The notes below the pieces were generated by a model. It was given only the letters and a program-made list of their open reading frames with translations, was not told where the DNA came from and ran no database searches. From contig NZ_NEXX01000001.1 in assembly GCF_002174125.1 (NCBI RefSeq), positions 992,001 through 1,056,000 of the forward strand: a stretch of DNA of 64,000 nt, in the 5' to 3' direction. Source of the DNA: Acinetobacter populi. GTDB lineage: Bacteria; Pseudomonadota; Gammaproteobacteria; Pseudomonadales; Moraxellaceae. This document shows, in pieces, positions 1 to 9,482 of the stretch. Position numbers and translations under genes: made by a program. How positions within the stretch are numbered: position 1 is the stretch's first letter; the number at the start of each line of letters is the position of its first letter.

Positions 1-8
1 GTTGTTTA

Positions 9-614
9 TCAGGTTTTTACAAGCAAAGACAAAGCAATGCCCCACATCACCAGTCCAATCAGTAGATCCAGTATTTGCCATGCGCGTGGTTGCCGAAATA
101 AAGGCAACAACAGTCTTGCACCAAAGCCCAGACTAAAAAAGAAAATCCACGAGGCCATCATCGCCCCTAATGCGAATAAATAGCTGTCATCCTGATATTG
201 GACCGATACAGCACCAATTAAAAATAAGGTATCTAAATAAACATGAGGATTTAGCCAAGTGAATGCCAAACTCATCGCAATCATCTGATAAATATTATGA
301 TGTTCGGTTGCACTGGGTTGCAGGCTATCATTATGTTGAATGGCAGAATAAAAATGTTTGCCGCCATACGCAAATAAAAAAACTGCACCCAGATACTTGG
401 CAATAACCACAATGATCGGATAATGCTGAATAATCTTGGCAAAACCAGTAACACCCAAAAAAATCAGGATAGAATCCGATAATGCACAAATCAAACAAAT
501 GATAAAAACATATTGTTTTTTTAACCCCTGTTTTAGGACAAAAGCATTTTGTGCCCCAATGGCCAGAATCAAAGAAAATCCAATACTCAACCCAGCAACA
601 AAATTTGTCATCAC
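9..614 (-). CDS. argO: LysE/ArgO family amino acid exporter
   Basis: A 201-residue inner-membrane protein of the LysE/ArgO family, which exports basic amino acids (arginine, lysine) by proton exchange. The N-terminal helix carries the family signature, a Gly-Ala-Gln-Asn-Ala-Phe stretch at about residues 20-25, and about six hydrophobic segments follow, as expected. It starts with two consecutive Met codons (614 and 611), so either may be used. It is divergent from an ArgP-like LysR regulator at 722, the standard arrangement for this exporter, so induction by basic amino acids through that regulator is likely. The family call is firm; the substrate is inferred from the pairing. Confidence 0.9.
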   Translation of the reverse strand: MMTNFVAGLSIGFSLILAIGAQNAFVLKQGLKKQYVFIICLICALSDSILIFLGVTGFAKIIQHYPIIVVIAKYLGAVFLFAYGGKHFYSAIQHNDSLQPSATEHHNIYQMIAMSLAFTWLNPHVYLDTLFLIGAVSVQYQDDSYLFALGAMMASWIFFFSLGFGARLLLPLFRQPRAWQILDLLIGLVMWGIALSLLVKT

Positions 615-626
615 TATCTTAATCTT

Positions 627-642
627 ATCAATTTTAATTGAT
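627..642. promoter_or_regulatory. Inverted repeat between argO and argP, candidate LysR-type site
   Basis: A 16-bp interrupted palindrome with 7-bp arms ATCAATT and AATTGAT lies in the 107-bp divergent intergenic region, close to the exporter start. LysR-type regulators bind dyads of this general form (T-N11-A), so this is a plausible ArgP site. The assignment is inference from position and symmetry. Confidence 0.4.
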
Positions 643-721
643 CGTTATTGTCTTGGTACTTGCAACAACAAGCAGTAAACTTAAAAATATTTATGGGATA
701 CTAAATTTTTTTTAGGACAAT

Positions 722-1624
722 ATGTTTGATAAAAAGCAGTGTGATGCCTTTCTAGCGGTGATTAAAACAGGCAGTTTTGAAAGTGCGGCCAAGGAATTAT
801 TTTTAACAGCTGCTGCGATTTCATTGCGGGTACAGGCATTCGAACAGGCTTTAGGGACATTATTAATTAATCGTACACGTCCCTGTACTCCCACACAGGC
901 AGGCATCGAGGTTGTGCAATATTTACAACATGCGAAATTAAGAGAACAAAAGCTGTTACATGATTTAAAAACAAAAACGGATAACAATTTTTTTAAAGTT
1001 CGGATTGGCTCAAATGCAGATTCCCTCGCAACATGGTTATTACCTGCCATCAACCAAACGCTTATTCAGCATCAGTTAGTTGCAGACATTCATGTTGATG
1101 ATCAATCCCGAACCTATGCACTATTAGAAACAGGTTTAGTACATGGCTGTATCTCAACCAAAGTAAGCCCCATGCATGGTTGTGAAGCTATTTTTCTGGG
1201 CAATATGCGTTACAAAATGGTAGCCACACCCAATTTTGTGCAAAAATGGTTTGCCCACGGCATCACGCGTGAAGCTTTGCGTATCGCCCCTGCAGTGGTT
1301 TTTAATGATAAAGATCATCTGCATTTTGAAGTGATGCAAAATCGATTTGGTTTAACACAAAATAGTTATCCCTGCTCAACGGTTCCGGCTTCGATAAGTT
1401 TTGTTCAGGCAATACGCTTAGGTCTGGGCTATGGGATGGTACCAGAATTACAATTAAACGAATTAGCATCGCAATCCTTGATTGAGCTTTATCCGCATTC
1501 AACAGTAGATGTTGCGCTATATTGGCATCACTGGCAGCAGCAATCCTTGCCCTTACAGGAACTAACGCGACAACTGGTGGTAAATGCAAAACATTATCTT
1601 GCACATCCCGAACCTCAAGATTAA
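722..1624 (+). CDS. argP: LysR family regulator, ArgP-like
   Basis: A 300-residue LysR-type transcription factor. Residues 1-60 form the winged helix-turn-helix (a Ser-Phe-Glu-Ser-Ala-Ala-Lys-Glu-Leu segment then a recognition helix), followed by a linker helix and a periplasmic-binding-protein-like co-inducer domain from about residue 90. ArgP proteins sense arginine and lysine and switch on the argO exporter. The divergent LysE/ArgO gene supports this subfamily. An AGGA ribosome-binding sequence sits a few bases before the ATG. Another LysR specificity cannot be excluded from sequence alone. Confidence 0.85.
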   Translation: MFDKKQCDAFLAVIKTGSFESAAKELFLTAAAISLRVQAFEQALGTLLINRTRPCTPTQAGIEVVQYLQHAKLREQKLLHDLKTKTDNNFFKVRIGSNADSLATWLLPAINQTLIQHQLVADIHVDDQSRTYALLETGLVHGCISTKVSPMHGCEAIFLGNMRYKMVATPNFVQKWFAHGITREALRIAPAVVFNDKDHLHFEVMQNRFGLTQNSYPCSTVPASISFVQAIRLGLGYGMVPELQLNELASQSLIELYPHSTVDVALYWHHWQQQSLPLQELTRQLVVNAKHYLAHPEPQD

Positions 1625-1770
1625 TTGCTAAAGCTAGATAAAAATTCGCCATACACTGATCAAGTTTAAAAAGGGATCAACGCAGTTCATTATTTTATTT
1701 TCCCATGTCGATGCAGGAATGCTTATAATAGATCCCCAATGTTCTTTTTCACCTGATGGAAGTCCTACAC

Positions 1771-2550
1771 ATGTCAAACTGGTTAGATGAAGTTAAATTC
1801 GATGCAAATGGTTTAATTCCGGCAATTGCACAACATCATCAAACTGGTCGTGTACTGATGGTCGCCTGGATGAATCGTGAAGCCTTACAACTGACCGCAG
1901 AAAAGAATCAGGCTGTGTATTACTCACGTTCTCGTCAAAAACTCTGGCATAAAGGTGAAGAGTCCGGACATTTCCAGACCGTACATGAAATTCGTCTGGA
2001 TTGTGATGGCGATGTGATTATTCTACAAGTTGAACAACATGGTGGGATTGCCTGCCATACTGGACGCGAATCCTGTTTCTATCGCAAACTGACCCCACAT
2101 GGCTGGGAAATTGTGGATGCACAATTAAAAGATCCCGATGCGATTTATGGTGAAAAAGCACACACTGAACATCGCCATACTGCATTAATGAATGCCTCCA
2201 CCGCAAAATCAGAACAGGTTGATGTGCTGACCCATCTGGGGCAATTGATGCAACAACGTAAAGCTGCCGATGCCGATCACTCCTATGTCGCCAGCTTATA
2301 TAAAAAAGGCATCAATAAAATTCTGGAAAAAATTGGCGAAGAAAGCACCGAAACCATTCTTGCCGCCAAGGATTATGCAACGCTTGCCAGCGAAGAAAAT
2401 AAAAATGATGTGATTTATGAAACAGCTGATATCTGGTTTCATAGCATTGTCATGCTGGGCTATTTCGATCTTGATCCGCAACTGGTACTGGATGAATTGG
2501 CACGTCGTCAGGGTTTATCCGGTTTACAAGAAAAAGCGAGCCGGACATGA
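1771..2550 (+). CDS. hisIE: Bifunctional phosphoribosyl-AMP cyclohydrolase / phosphoribosyl-ATP pyrophosphatase
   Basis: Fused enzyme for the second and third steps of histidine synthesis: HisE removes pyrophosphate from phosphoribosyl-ATP and HisI opens the adenine ring. The N-terminal half has the HisI hallmarks (WMNREAL, YYSRSR, LWHKGE, then Asp-Cys-Asp-Gly-Asp and a Cys-His-Thr-Gly metal region). The C-terminal half, from about residue 150, is HisE with [10 protein letters not shown] and the metal-binding GEESTE motif. An ATG 15 bases upstream (1756) is in frame; 1771 is preferred because it gives the usual [10 protein letters not shown] start. The gene stands alone here, apart from other his genes. 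Length 259 is normal for the fusion. Confidence 0.95.
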   Translation: MSNWLDEVKFDANGLIPAIAQHHQTGRVLMVAWMNREALQLTAEKNQAVYYSRSRQKLWHKGEESGHFQTVHEIRLDCDGDVIILQVEQHGGIACHTGRESCFYRKLTPHGWEIVDAQLKDPDAIYGEKAHTEHRHTALMNASTAKSEQVDVLTHLGQLMQQRKAADADHSYVASLYKKGINKILEKIGEESTETILAAKDYATLASEENKNDVIYETADIWFHSIVMLGYFDLDPQLVLDELARRQGLSGLQEKASRT

Positions 2551-2605
2551 TTGTTTGCGTACAACCTGGCATTTTTTTACCCTACCCGCATGAAGGTATG
2601 TGTTA

Positions 2606-4081
2606 ATGCATGCAACCAAAGAACAAGCCATAGCGATTGATACTGCCCGCTTAGGTCATTCTTTTAAAATTGTTGCATATGCAGGTACAGGTAAAACCAC
2701 CACCTTACAAATGATCAGTCAGGCGATGCCACAGCGGCGTGGTCTGTATCTGGCATTTAACAAAGCCATTGCTAACCATGCACAGCAACGCTTTAATCAG
2801 GGTGTTGACTGCCGTACCTTCCATTCACTGGCATATCGTAGTGTGCCACGCAATATTACCGACAAATTGCGTTTACCACGATTAAGCCCTAGCTATCTTG
2901 CCAACGAATATCAGCTACAACCGATCACGCTACGCCGTATGATGGGCAGCCGCTACGAAAAATATCTGCTGATGCCCAACCGTCTGGCGAGTCTGGTGTC
3001 CAATGGCGTGAGTCAGTTTTGCGCGACCAATGCACAATACCCTGCACCACGCCATATTCCAGTACCGGACTGGTTACATCCCGATGATGCCGACGAATTA
3101 CAAAAAGCCCTTTATCCTTCACTGGAACGCCGCTGGCTGGATTCTATCAACCCCAACCATCAGGCAGGGATTGGGCATGATATTTATTTAAAACTCTGGG
3201 CATTGTCCGAACCGAATATCCCAAGCGATTATATTTTGTTTGATGAAGCACAGGATGCCGACCCGTTGATGCTGGGAATATTACTCAAACAACGCAATGC
3301 ACAAGTGATCTATGTCGGTGATGCGCATCAGCAAATCTATGCCTGGCGCGGTGCTGTCAATGCCATGCAGCAATTACCTTTACCGGAAAGCCGTTTAACC
3401 ACATCATTTCGTTTTGGTGAAGAGATTGCCGATGTCGCCAATTATCTGTTATATGCCTTGAAAGAAACCGTACCTTTACATGGTTATAGCGAGATTCAAT
3501 CCAAAGTCGTGAATAAACCGCATACCAAAATGCGTGATGCAATTTTATGCCGCACCAATGCCCGCGCCATGGAATTATTACTCAGTGGTTTATTACAGGG
3601 CGATAAAGTCAGCCTACAAGCCGATCATCCACGCCTTACCCGCTTTATTGATGCTGCTACAGCGCTGAAACAAGGCAAGCGCGTCACCGATGTGCCTGAA
3701 CTGGCATGGTTTAACTCATGGCATGATGTGCATGAATACTGTGAAACTAATGATGGCAGTGATATTAAACCGCTAGTCAAACTGGTTGATGATCATGGCA
3801 CTGCACCATTGAAGCAGGCGCTGGAAAAGATTACTCCGATTGCACAGGCGGATTATGTCATTTCCACAGCACATAAAGCCAAGGGACTGGAATGGAACCG
3901 GGTCCATCTTGAAGATGATTACCAATTTAAACTCAATCAATTAGATCACAAAATCAATCCGGAAGAGCTACGATTACTGTATGTTGCCTGTACTCGTGCT
4001 AAACTAAGTCTAAATATTCATCATATTTATGATTTAGTGCAGCAACTTAAGCGTAATTATCAACCTAAAAAATCCGCTTAA
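2606..4081 (+). CDS. UvrD/FBH1-like superfamily 1 DNA helicase
   Basis: A 491-residue superfamily 1A helicase. Motif I (Walker A) reads AYAGTGKTTT near residue 30, motif II (Walker B) is FDEAQDADP, motif III covers GDAHQQIYAWRGA, and the C-terminal motifs VISTAHKAKGLEW and LLYVACTRAK are intact, so it should be an active 3'-5' DNA translocase. The early LAFNKAIANHA and TFHSLAY segments resemble FBH1-type helicases, which strip recombinase filaments, more than RecB or Rep. Two starts are possible: GTG at 2600 and ATG at 2606; the GAAGG sequence at 2592-2596 fits the ATG better. An AAA ATPase gene follows 27 bp downstream. The exact process served is unknown. Confidence 0.85.
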   Translation: MHATKEQAIAIDTARLGHSFKIVAYAGTGKTTTLQMISQAMPQRRGLYLAFNKAIANHAQQRFNQGVDCRTFHSLAYRSVPRNITDKLRLPRLSPSYLANEYQLQPITLRRMMGSRYEKYLLMPNRLASLVSNGVSQFCATNAQYPAPRHIPVPDWLHPDDADELQKALYPSLERRWLDSINPNHQAGIGHDIYLKLWALSEPNIPSDYILFDEAQDADPLMLGILLKQRNAQVIYVGDAHQQIYAWRGAVNAMQQLPLPESRLTTSFRFGEEIADVANYLLYALKETVPLHGYSEIQSKVVNKPHTKMRDAILCRTNARAMELLLSGLLQGDKVSLQADHPRLTRFIDAATALKQGKRVTDVPELAWFNSWHDVHEYCETNDGSDIKPLVKLVDDHGTAPLKQALEKITPIAQADYVISTAHKAKGLEWNRVHLEDDYQFKLNQLDHKINPEELRLLYVACTRAKLSLNIHHIYDLVQQLKRNYQPKKSA

Positions 4082-4108
4082 CCGCCCCATTTGATACTGG
4101 ATAGCATT

Positions 4109-5476
4109 ATGCGACTACAACATATTCAATTTAAAAATATTAATCAATTTAAAAACCTGTCGATTGATTTAAGCAACAGCACATCAGCGATGACCGTGAT
4201 TTTAGGTGAGCAAGATAGCGGCAAAACCTCGATTCTTAAAAATATTTTCCATACCTTAAGCTGGTTTTCAGCCCGATATAAAGATTTACGCACCGCAGGC
4301 ATCGTGATTGCTGATAGCGATATGTATGACGATAGCCTCTATGCATCGATTCAAATTGAAGTGAGCTATCCCAAAGAATTAGGCAGCTTACTTGAAGATG
4401 CAGGTGCCCAACCCGACGTAGACGGGCTATGTCTATGGCAACTGGTTAAAACCAGAAACTCACCTCTTGGCATTGGCTTAAGTCGTCCGGAAACCACGCA
4501 ACTAGAAAAATTGGTCACACGCTATCAGAAACAATCAATACAAGACCCTTTATTTTCGATACCCTGTATTGCCTATTATCCGGTTGAACGCTTTGTGCAT
4601 GAAGCCAATATTCAAAATAAAAATGCCGCCACAAATTTAGGTTCACTGCACCATGCCTATGATCTAACCAGTCTGAGTTTTACCATGTTTAGTAAATTCT
4701 TCGACTGGTATCGTGAAGTCTATGATCTGGAAAATGCACAAACCGCACAACTACTCAAACAATATCTCGATCCTGAGCAGCGTTTTCAGGGATATGATCA
4801 GATGAATGAACTGTTTTCCGGTCTGGAACAAGCCTATCGTCTGAGTCCGCAGCGCTGCCTGAATAGTTTACGCAGTACACTTCATAGCGTTTTGCCTGAA
4901 ATGGGCGAGCTATTTATCGAATTTCAACCGCGTTTGCGCTTGATGATCACGTTTAACGGGCAAAAAATTCCTTTTATGCAGCTCTCGCAATCTTATCGGA
5001 TCTGGGTGGCACTGGTTGGAGATCTAGTGCGTCGTGCCTGTCTACTGAATCCACAAAGTCTTTATCCATGTATGGAAGCCGAAGGGATTGTGATGATTGA
5101 TGAAGTAGATGCCTTTCTCGATCAAGCTCATCGCCATAACATTCTGACCCGTTTACAACGCGCTTTTCCTAGAATGCAATTTATTGTTTCTGCGCTTAAC
5201 AGTGACATTGTGGAACAGAACAATGAAGTTGCATGCTATCAACTGCTGGATCAACAACTGTTTAAACTGGACTTTGCCGAACATCAGCAAAAACTTCAGT
5301 CCATCTATCAAGGGCTTGAGATTGACACACAAATTGAAAGCCTGCCACAGGAAGCCACACATAGCGAAACCAGCCCTGCGTTATCATCGCTGGAAGATAT
5401 TATTAGCCTTGCAGAACAACTGAATGAAAATGAACGTGCCCAGCTTTTAGAGCACGTGAAAAAAATAACGCCTTAA
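4109..5476 (+). CDS. AAA/ABC-type ATPase of RecF/SMC-like fold
   Basis: A 455-residue ATPase. The N-terminus begins with the RecF/OLD-type opening (MRLQHIQFKNINQFKNL), a Walker A loop GEQDSGKTS follows at about residue 35, and a Walker B-like stretch IVMIDEVDAFLDQAH lies near residue 335, with a following beta strand and Ser-Ala-Leu-Asn. The C-terminal 80 residues show no TOPRIM or nuclease motif that I can see. The ATG at 4109 is preferred to an upstream in-frame TTG because it starts at the conserved opening. It lies 27 bp after the helicase gene on the same strand, so the two are probably co-transcribed. Role unknown; DNA repair or defence are the obvious options. Confidence 0.75.
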   Translation: MRLQHIQFKNINQFKNLSIDLSNSTSAMTVILGEQDSGKTSILKNIFHTLSWFSARYKDLRTAGIVIADSDMYDDSLYASIQIEVSYPKELGSLLEDAGAQPDVDGLCLWQLVKTRNSPLGIGLSRPETTQLEKLVTRYQKQSIQDPLFSIPCIAYYPVERFVHEANIQNKNAATNLGSLHHAYDLTSLSFTMFSKFFDWYREVYDLENAQTAQLLKQYLDPEQRFQGYDQMNELFSGLEQAYRLSPQRCLNSLRSTLHSVLPEMGELFIEFQPRLRLMITFNGQKIPFMQLSQSYRIWVALVGDLVRRACLLNPQSLYPCMEAEGIVMIDEVDAFLDQAHRHNILTRLQRAFPRMQFIVSALNSDIVEQNNEVACYQLLDQQLFKLDFAEHQQKLQSIYQGLEIDTQIESLPQEATHSETSPALSSLEDIISLAEQLNENERAQLLEHVKKITP

Positions 5477-5482
5477 TCGAAC

Positions 5483-6037
5483 TTATTTTTGTCTGGTCAT
5501 ACTTTGCAGTATATTGTCCTTATCAATCCAGTAATGTTTCAGGGCTGCTGCAATATGACCGACCACCAGCAATCCTGCAAACCAGGATAAATAAATATGT
5601 AATGGTTTTACAACGGCCATAATGTCAGGATTTTTATCGATTAACTGGGGAATATTGAACAAATATAATACCGGTGCAGGATGTCCGGCACTCCAGCTAT
5701 ACAGACAACCGGAAATTGGCAATGCAATCAGCATTAAATACAAAAATAAATGGCCAAGATGTGCCAAGCCTTTCATCATTGGTGACATCGTGTCAGGTAA
5801 TTTAGGTGCAGGATGGGTATAACGCCAAAAAATTCGGATCACCACCAGAAAAATAATTGTTGTGGCAATATTCTTATGTAGGCTAATCACATCCCCTTTA
5901 AAGCTACCATCGACATCATAGCTGAGGAAATTACCACTATAAAAACCAATCAACCAAGCTGCAATAAAAATAATTGCCATGATCCAATGGAGTACCTGAG
6001 CGGTTCGGGTATAGTATTGTTTAGATGTTGTCGTCAT
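5483..6037 (-). CDS. cybB: Cytochrome b561 family protein
   Basis: A 184-residue four-helix integral membrane protein of the bacterial cytochrome b561 family, which carries two b hemes and passes electrons within the membrane, often to superoxide or quinone. Histidines sit where the heme ligands are expected: in the first helix (VLHWIMA), before the second (SLHKNIA), and in the fourth (VGHIAAALKHYW). The length is the usual one. It converges on the upstream ATPase gene with only 6 bp between stops. Physiological partners cannot be read from the sequence. Confidence 0.88.
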   Translation of the reverse strand: MTTTSKQYYTRTAQVLHWIMAIIFIAAWLIGFYSGNFLSYDVDGSFKGDVISLHKNIATTIIFLVVIRIFWRYTHPAPKLPDTMSPMMKGLAHLGHLFLYLMLIALPISGCLYSWSAGHPAPVLYLFNIPQLIDKNPDIMAVVKPLHIYLSWFAGLLVVGHIAAALKHYWIDKDNILQSMTRQK

Positions 6038-6173
6038 GCGATTCCTTGCTGGTCTAATTCTGGCGAAGATATGCTGTTCATAGTATAAGCATGTTTGATG
6101 ACAATAATCATCTTATCCATGCAACGCTGTAATGTAAAATCAAAAAAACTTAAATCAATATGTAACTAACATA

Positions 6174-7235
6174 TTATAAAAACGACAATTGAAAGTTTTC
6201 CATCTGATCTTCCAGATTAAAAACACCCATGCCTGCCAGTCGAAATTTTAAATCTTTATGCTGCTCAAACTCTTGCAGCAATTGCTTTACCGCATGCAGC
6301 AATTGTTCGGCATTTTCAAATGCATGGGAAAAGGTACGACTATGTTGTAGTGTTTTGAAATCAGTGGTTTTTAATTTGACCTGTACCCCACGGGCAATCA
6401 TTTGCTTTCGTTGTAACTGTTGCCAGACCTTATCAATCAATGGCTGCCAGACATGATCCAGCTCCGTTAAAAAATAATCCTGCTCAAAAGTAATTTCTTT
6501 GGAAATCTGCTGTCGCTCGCGTTCGGCCTGTACTGGTCGATCATCAATACCCTGTGCATAAAGATATAAACGACGTCCAAACTTTCCAAAATGATGGACT
6601 AGCACCTGCTCTTCAATCGACTGAATATCGCCGATGGTTTGCCAATTGAATGCGATTAATTTTTGTAAAGTGACTTTTCCCACGCCGGGGATTTTTTCCA
6701 GTGGCAAGGTTTGAATAAAACCCTGCACCTGTGAGGGCTTGATTACACATAAGCCATCCGGTTTATTCCAATCTGAAGCAATTTTAGCGAGAAACTTATT
6801 GGGTGCCACACCCGCCGAAGCTGTTAATCCGGTTTCTTTGACGATATCAGCCCGAATGTGCTGTGCTACCTCGGTAGCAGAAGCCAATCTGGTTAAATTC
6901 TCGGTCACATCAAGAAAAGCCTCATCCAAAGAAATCGGCTCGATGAGTGCGGTATAACGCTGAAAAATTTGCTGTAATTGAGCAGAAACCGCCCGATATT
7001 TATTAAAATCCGGCGGGATACAAATGACTTGCGGACACAACTGTTTTGCCTTGGCCACCGACATCGCCGAGCGTAAACCAAACTGCCGTGCTTCATATGT
7101 TGCTGTGGTGACGACAGAACGAGGCCGGTCACTGGCAACAATCATCGGTAAACCACGCAGTTCCGGACGATCACGCAATTCGACTGAAGCATAGAATGCA
7201 TCCATATCAATATGAATAATTTTGCGTGGAATCAT
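6174..7235 (-). CDS. dinB: DNA polymerase IV (Y-family, translesion)
   Basis: A 353-residue Y-family polymerase that copies past damaged bases with low fidelity. Palm-domain catalytic motifs are visible: HIDMDAFYASVE at residues 8-19 supplies the first metal-binding Asp, and SLDEAFLDVT near residue 105 supplies the second acidic pair. A helix-hairpin-helix (PGVGKVTLQKL) and a little-finger domain follow. The reading frame extends 54 bases upstream, but the start at 7235 is chosen because MIPRKIIHIDMDAFY is the canonical N-terminus and the extension would overlap the upstream hydrolase gene. The end lacks an obvious beta-clamp peptide apart from a final FQLSFL, which resembles a clamp-binding tail. 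Confidence 0.94.
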   Translation of the reverse strand: MIPRKIIHIDMDAFYASVELRDRPELRGLPMIVASDRPRSVVTTATYEARQFGLRSAMSVAKAKQLCPQVICIPPDFNKYRAVSAQLQQIFQRYTALIEPISLDEAFLDVTENLTRLASATEVAQHIRADIVKETGLTASAGVAPNKFLAKIASDWNKPDGLCVIKPSQVQGFIQTLPLEKIPGVGKVTLQKLIAFNWQTIGDIQSIEEQVLVHHFGKFGRRLYLYAQGIDDRPVQAERERQQISKEITFEQDYFLTELDHVWQPLIDKVWQQLQRKQMIARGVQVKLKTTDFKTLQHSRTFSHAFENAEQLLHAVKQLLQEFEQHKDLKFRLAGMGVFNLEDQMENFQLSFL

Positions 7236-7263
7236 GATCGGTTTACCAAAGCTCTCATCTGGA

Positions 7264-8034
7264 TTATTGCGCGCTGTTTTTAGATTCAAGCAACAACTTA
7301 AAATCAGCTATATTGCCTCGAAAAACATTTAGATCAACATCGGTATTGATGCCGTTAATTTTGCCGGTATGCGAATATTGCCAAAACATCCAAGGCCGTT
7401 GATCAATACGGGGCGGTACATTTTTAAGGTCTTGTAACCATAATGTATAGCCTTCAAACTGACCTTCAATATAGGTTTTATAATAATTCGGTGTGGTATA
7501 GAAAATCGGTTTTTTACCATAATGCTGTTCAAGTTTTTCAGCCATGCTACGAATACGCTGCTGTAATTGTTCTGCATTGACTTCAGGACAGGTCCACTGA
7601 AACTCCAGATCCATCACAGGCGGTAAGCTATCGGATTTTTTCGGCACAGCCTGAATATAATTTTTCGCCTGCTCTTCACCCGTTTTACAATTTCTAAAAA
7701 AATGATAAGCCCCCACAGCCAAACCCTGCTGTCTGGCATTTAACCAGTTCTCCTGAAACTTGGGATCCTGATAGTCCCCACCTTCTGTCGCCTTGATAAA
7801 GACAAACTGATATTTTTTCGGATCAATTTTTTGCCATTGAATCTCGCCCTGATGGCGCGAAACATCAAATCCCTGTACGGCATAGTCGTTAAAATTTTGT
7901 GGATTGAGATAATTTTGTGAAAAAAACAATGCTCCCCCCAGACCTAGACTCAACAAAGCTACTGCCATGACACTTACCACAACTTTTTGCGAAATTCTTC
8001 TGTTTATTCTACGCTTGGTGGCTTTGCTTTTCAT
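7264..8034 (-). CDS. Glycoside hydrolase family 25 (lysozyme-like), membrane-anchored
   Basis: A 256-residue protein with one N-terminal hydrophobic segment (residues about 18-38), after an arginine/lysine-rich start, that anchors or exports it, followed by a GH25 muramidase domain. GH25 landmarks are GFDVSRHQGEI near residue 55, IKATEG, GAYHFF and the catalytic acid pair in VMDLEF. The family cleaves the MurNAc-GlcNAc bond of peptidoglycan, so it is likely a cell-wall remodelling enzyme in the periplasm. It lies 28 bp upstream of dinB on the same strand, with a DHA2 transporter gene upstream. Whether it is an autolysin or a spacer-remodelling enzyme is not clear. Confidence 0.85.
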   Translation of the reverse strand: MKSKATKRRINRRISQKVVVSVMAVALLSLGLGGALFFSQNYLNPQNFNDYAVQGFDVSRHQGEIQWQKIDPKKYQFVFIKATEGGDYQDPKFQENWLNARQQGLAVGAYHFFRNCKTGEEQAKNYIQAVPKKSDSLPPVMDLEFQWTCPEVNAEQLQQRIRSMAEKLEQHYGKKPIFYTTPNYYKTYIEGQFEGYTLWLQDLKNVPPRIDQRPWMFWQYSHTGKINGINTDVDLNVFRGNIADFKLLLESKNSAQ

Positions 8035-8060
8035 GAACTAAACCGTTAATTTACTAAAGA

Positions 8061-9482
8061 TCATTGTGGTGCAGATTTTTGTGGTAACTGAACCTTTTTA
8101 AGCTGACGAAACACCAGACTTGCCAATACCGTAATTGCACCCAACACAATATAAGTATGCTGGAAAGACCAAAGCAGCGGGAGATGTGCACCAATTTTTT
8201 CAAAATAATGTAATAGCACACCCACCAAAGCGACCCCCATACTCATACACATATTGATCACCATAGAAAGCAAACTATTGCCATTGGCCGATTGCTCTTG
8301 ACTTAAGTCCTTAAGTGTTAAGGTATTCATGGCGGTAAACTGCATGGAATTGACACAGCCAAACAGGAAAAAATGTATCGCCTGCGTATAGATATTGGGA
8401 TGCAAATCAAGGGCGGCAAAGCTCATAATACCAAAGCCCACCAGCAAAGTATTCACCATCAATACCCGATAATAACCATATTTCTGAATGGTGAGCGTGG
8501 TAAAGCGTTTAATGACAATTGAGCCAAACACCAGCGGCATCATCATCAAACCTGCCTGAAACGGACTAAAATCCAGTGCCAGTTGCAAACTTAAAGGCAA
8601 AATAAATGGAATGCTGGCACTCCCCAAACGGGTAAAAATATTCCCTAAAATTCCAATCTTAAAACGAATATCCTGAAATAAACTGGCACGAAAAATCGCA
8701 CGTGTATCCCGTTTGGCATGCCTCATATACAACAAGCCAGCAAAAATACCCAGTACCAACACAGAAAAAACCTGTATCAGACTCCACGTTCCCTGAGAAA
8801 ATCCCTCAAGCCCCATGGTTAAAGCAACCATCATCGTGACCAATAGAACAAAACCGGCATAATCAAATCTGGGTAAATTTTCCAGCTTTACATTTGGCAT
8901 ATGAGTACAGGTAAAAATCATACCCAAAAGGCCAATGGGCAGATTAATCAGAAAAATCCAGTGCCAAGTCGCATACTCCACCATGAAACCGCCCAGCATG
9001 GGGCCTAACATCGGTCCGATCAGCCCAGGAATTGAAATAAATGCCATGGCAGCCAGAAATTGGGTACGTGGTAAAATCCTTAATAATGCCAAACGACCAA
9101 CTGGCAACAAAAAGGCACCGCCTATCCCCTGAAAAATTCGTGCAATAATCAGCTGCTGATAATTCTGTGACAAGGCACAGGCCAATGATGCCAAGGTAAA
9201 CATGGCTATCGCACATAAATACACATTGCGGATACCAAAACGATCTGCCAGCCAGCCACTGACCGGAATTAGCGCAGCAACAGTGAGTACATAGGCAATC
9301 ACCACATTATGCATTTGTAGCGGATCAACATTCAGACTTAGGGCAATCCGTGGCAATGCAGTATTGACGATTGTGGCATCAAGTGCCTGCATAAAGAATC
9401 CCAGTGCAGCGAGCCAAAGCACGATACGAAATTCTGGGGCAACTTTTGCTTCATATACGCTCGGTCTTGGTTTCGGTTTCAT
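8061..9482 (-). CDS. DHA2 family MFS drug/H+ antiporter
   Basis: A 473-residue membrane transporter with about 14 hydrophobic helices, as in the DHA2 (EmrB/MdtD) group of proton-driven multidrug exporters. Motif C/D features are present: LDATIVNTALPRIA in helix 1, the loop 2-3 motif GWLADRFGIRNV, and GPMLGPMLGGFMVEY in helix 5. No membrane-fusion partner gene lies beside it, which favours an MdtD-like single-component pump over an EmrB-type tripartite system. It ends 26 bp before the GH25 gene and may be co-transcribed with it. Substrate unknown. Confidence 0.85.
   Translation of the reverse strand: MKPKPRPSVYEAKVAPEFRIVLWLAALGFFMQALDATIVNTALPRIALSLNVDPLQMHNVVIAYVLTVAALIPVSGWLADRFGIRNVYLCAIAMFTLASLACALSQNYQQLIIARIFQGIGGAFLLPVGRLALLRILPRTQFLAAMAFISIPGLIGPMLGPMLGGFMVEYATWHWIFLINLPIGLLGMIFTCTHMPNVKLENLPRFDYAGFVLLVTMMVALTMGLEGFSQGTWSLIQVFSVLVLGIFAGLLYMRHAKRDTRAIFRASLFQDIRFKIGILGNIFTRLGSASIPFILPLSLQLALDFSPFQAGLMMMPLVFGSIVIKRFTTLTIQKYGYYRVLMVNTLLVGFGIMSFAALDLHPNIYTQAIHFFLFGCVNSMQFTAMNTLTLKDLSQEQSANGNSLLSMVINMCMSMGVALVGVLLHYFEKIGAHLPLLWSFQHTYIVLGAITVLASLVFRQLKKVQLPQKSAPQ

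Noticed and set aside
2606..5476. Gabija defence system
   Set aside because: The helicase resembles GajB in length, but the ATPase is too short, follows rather than precedes it, and lacks a visible TOPRIM nuclease domain.
6174..7289. Longer DinB starting at 7289
   Set aside because: The extra 18 residues do not belong to the family and would overlap the GH25 gene; the canonical start is at 7235.
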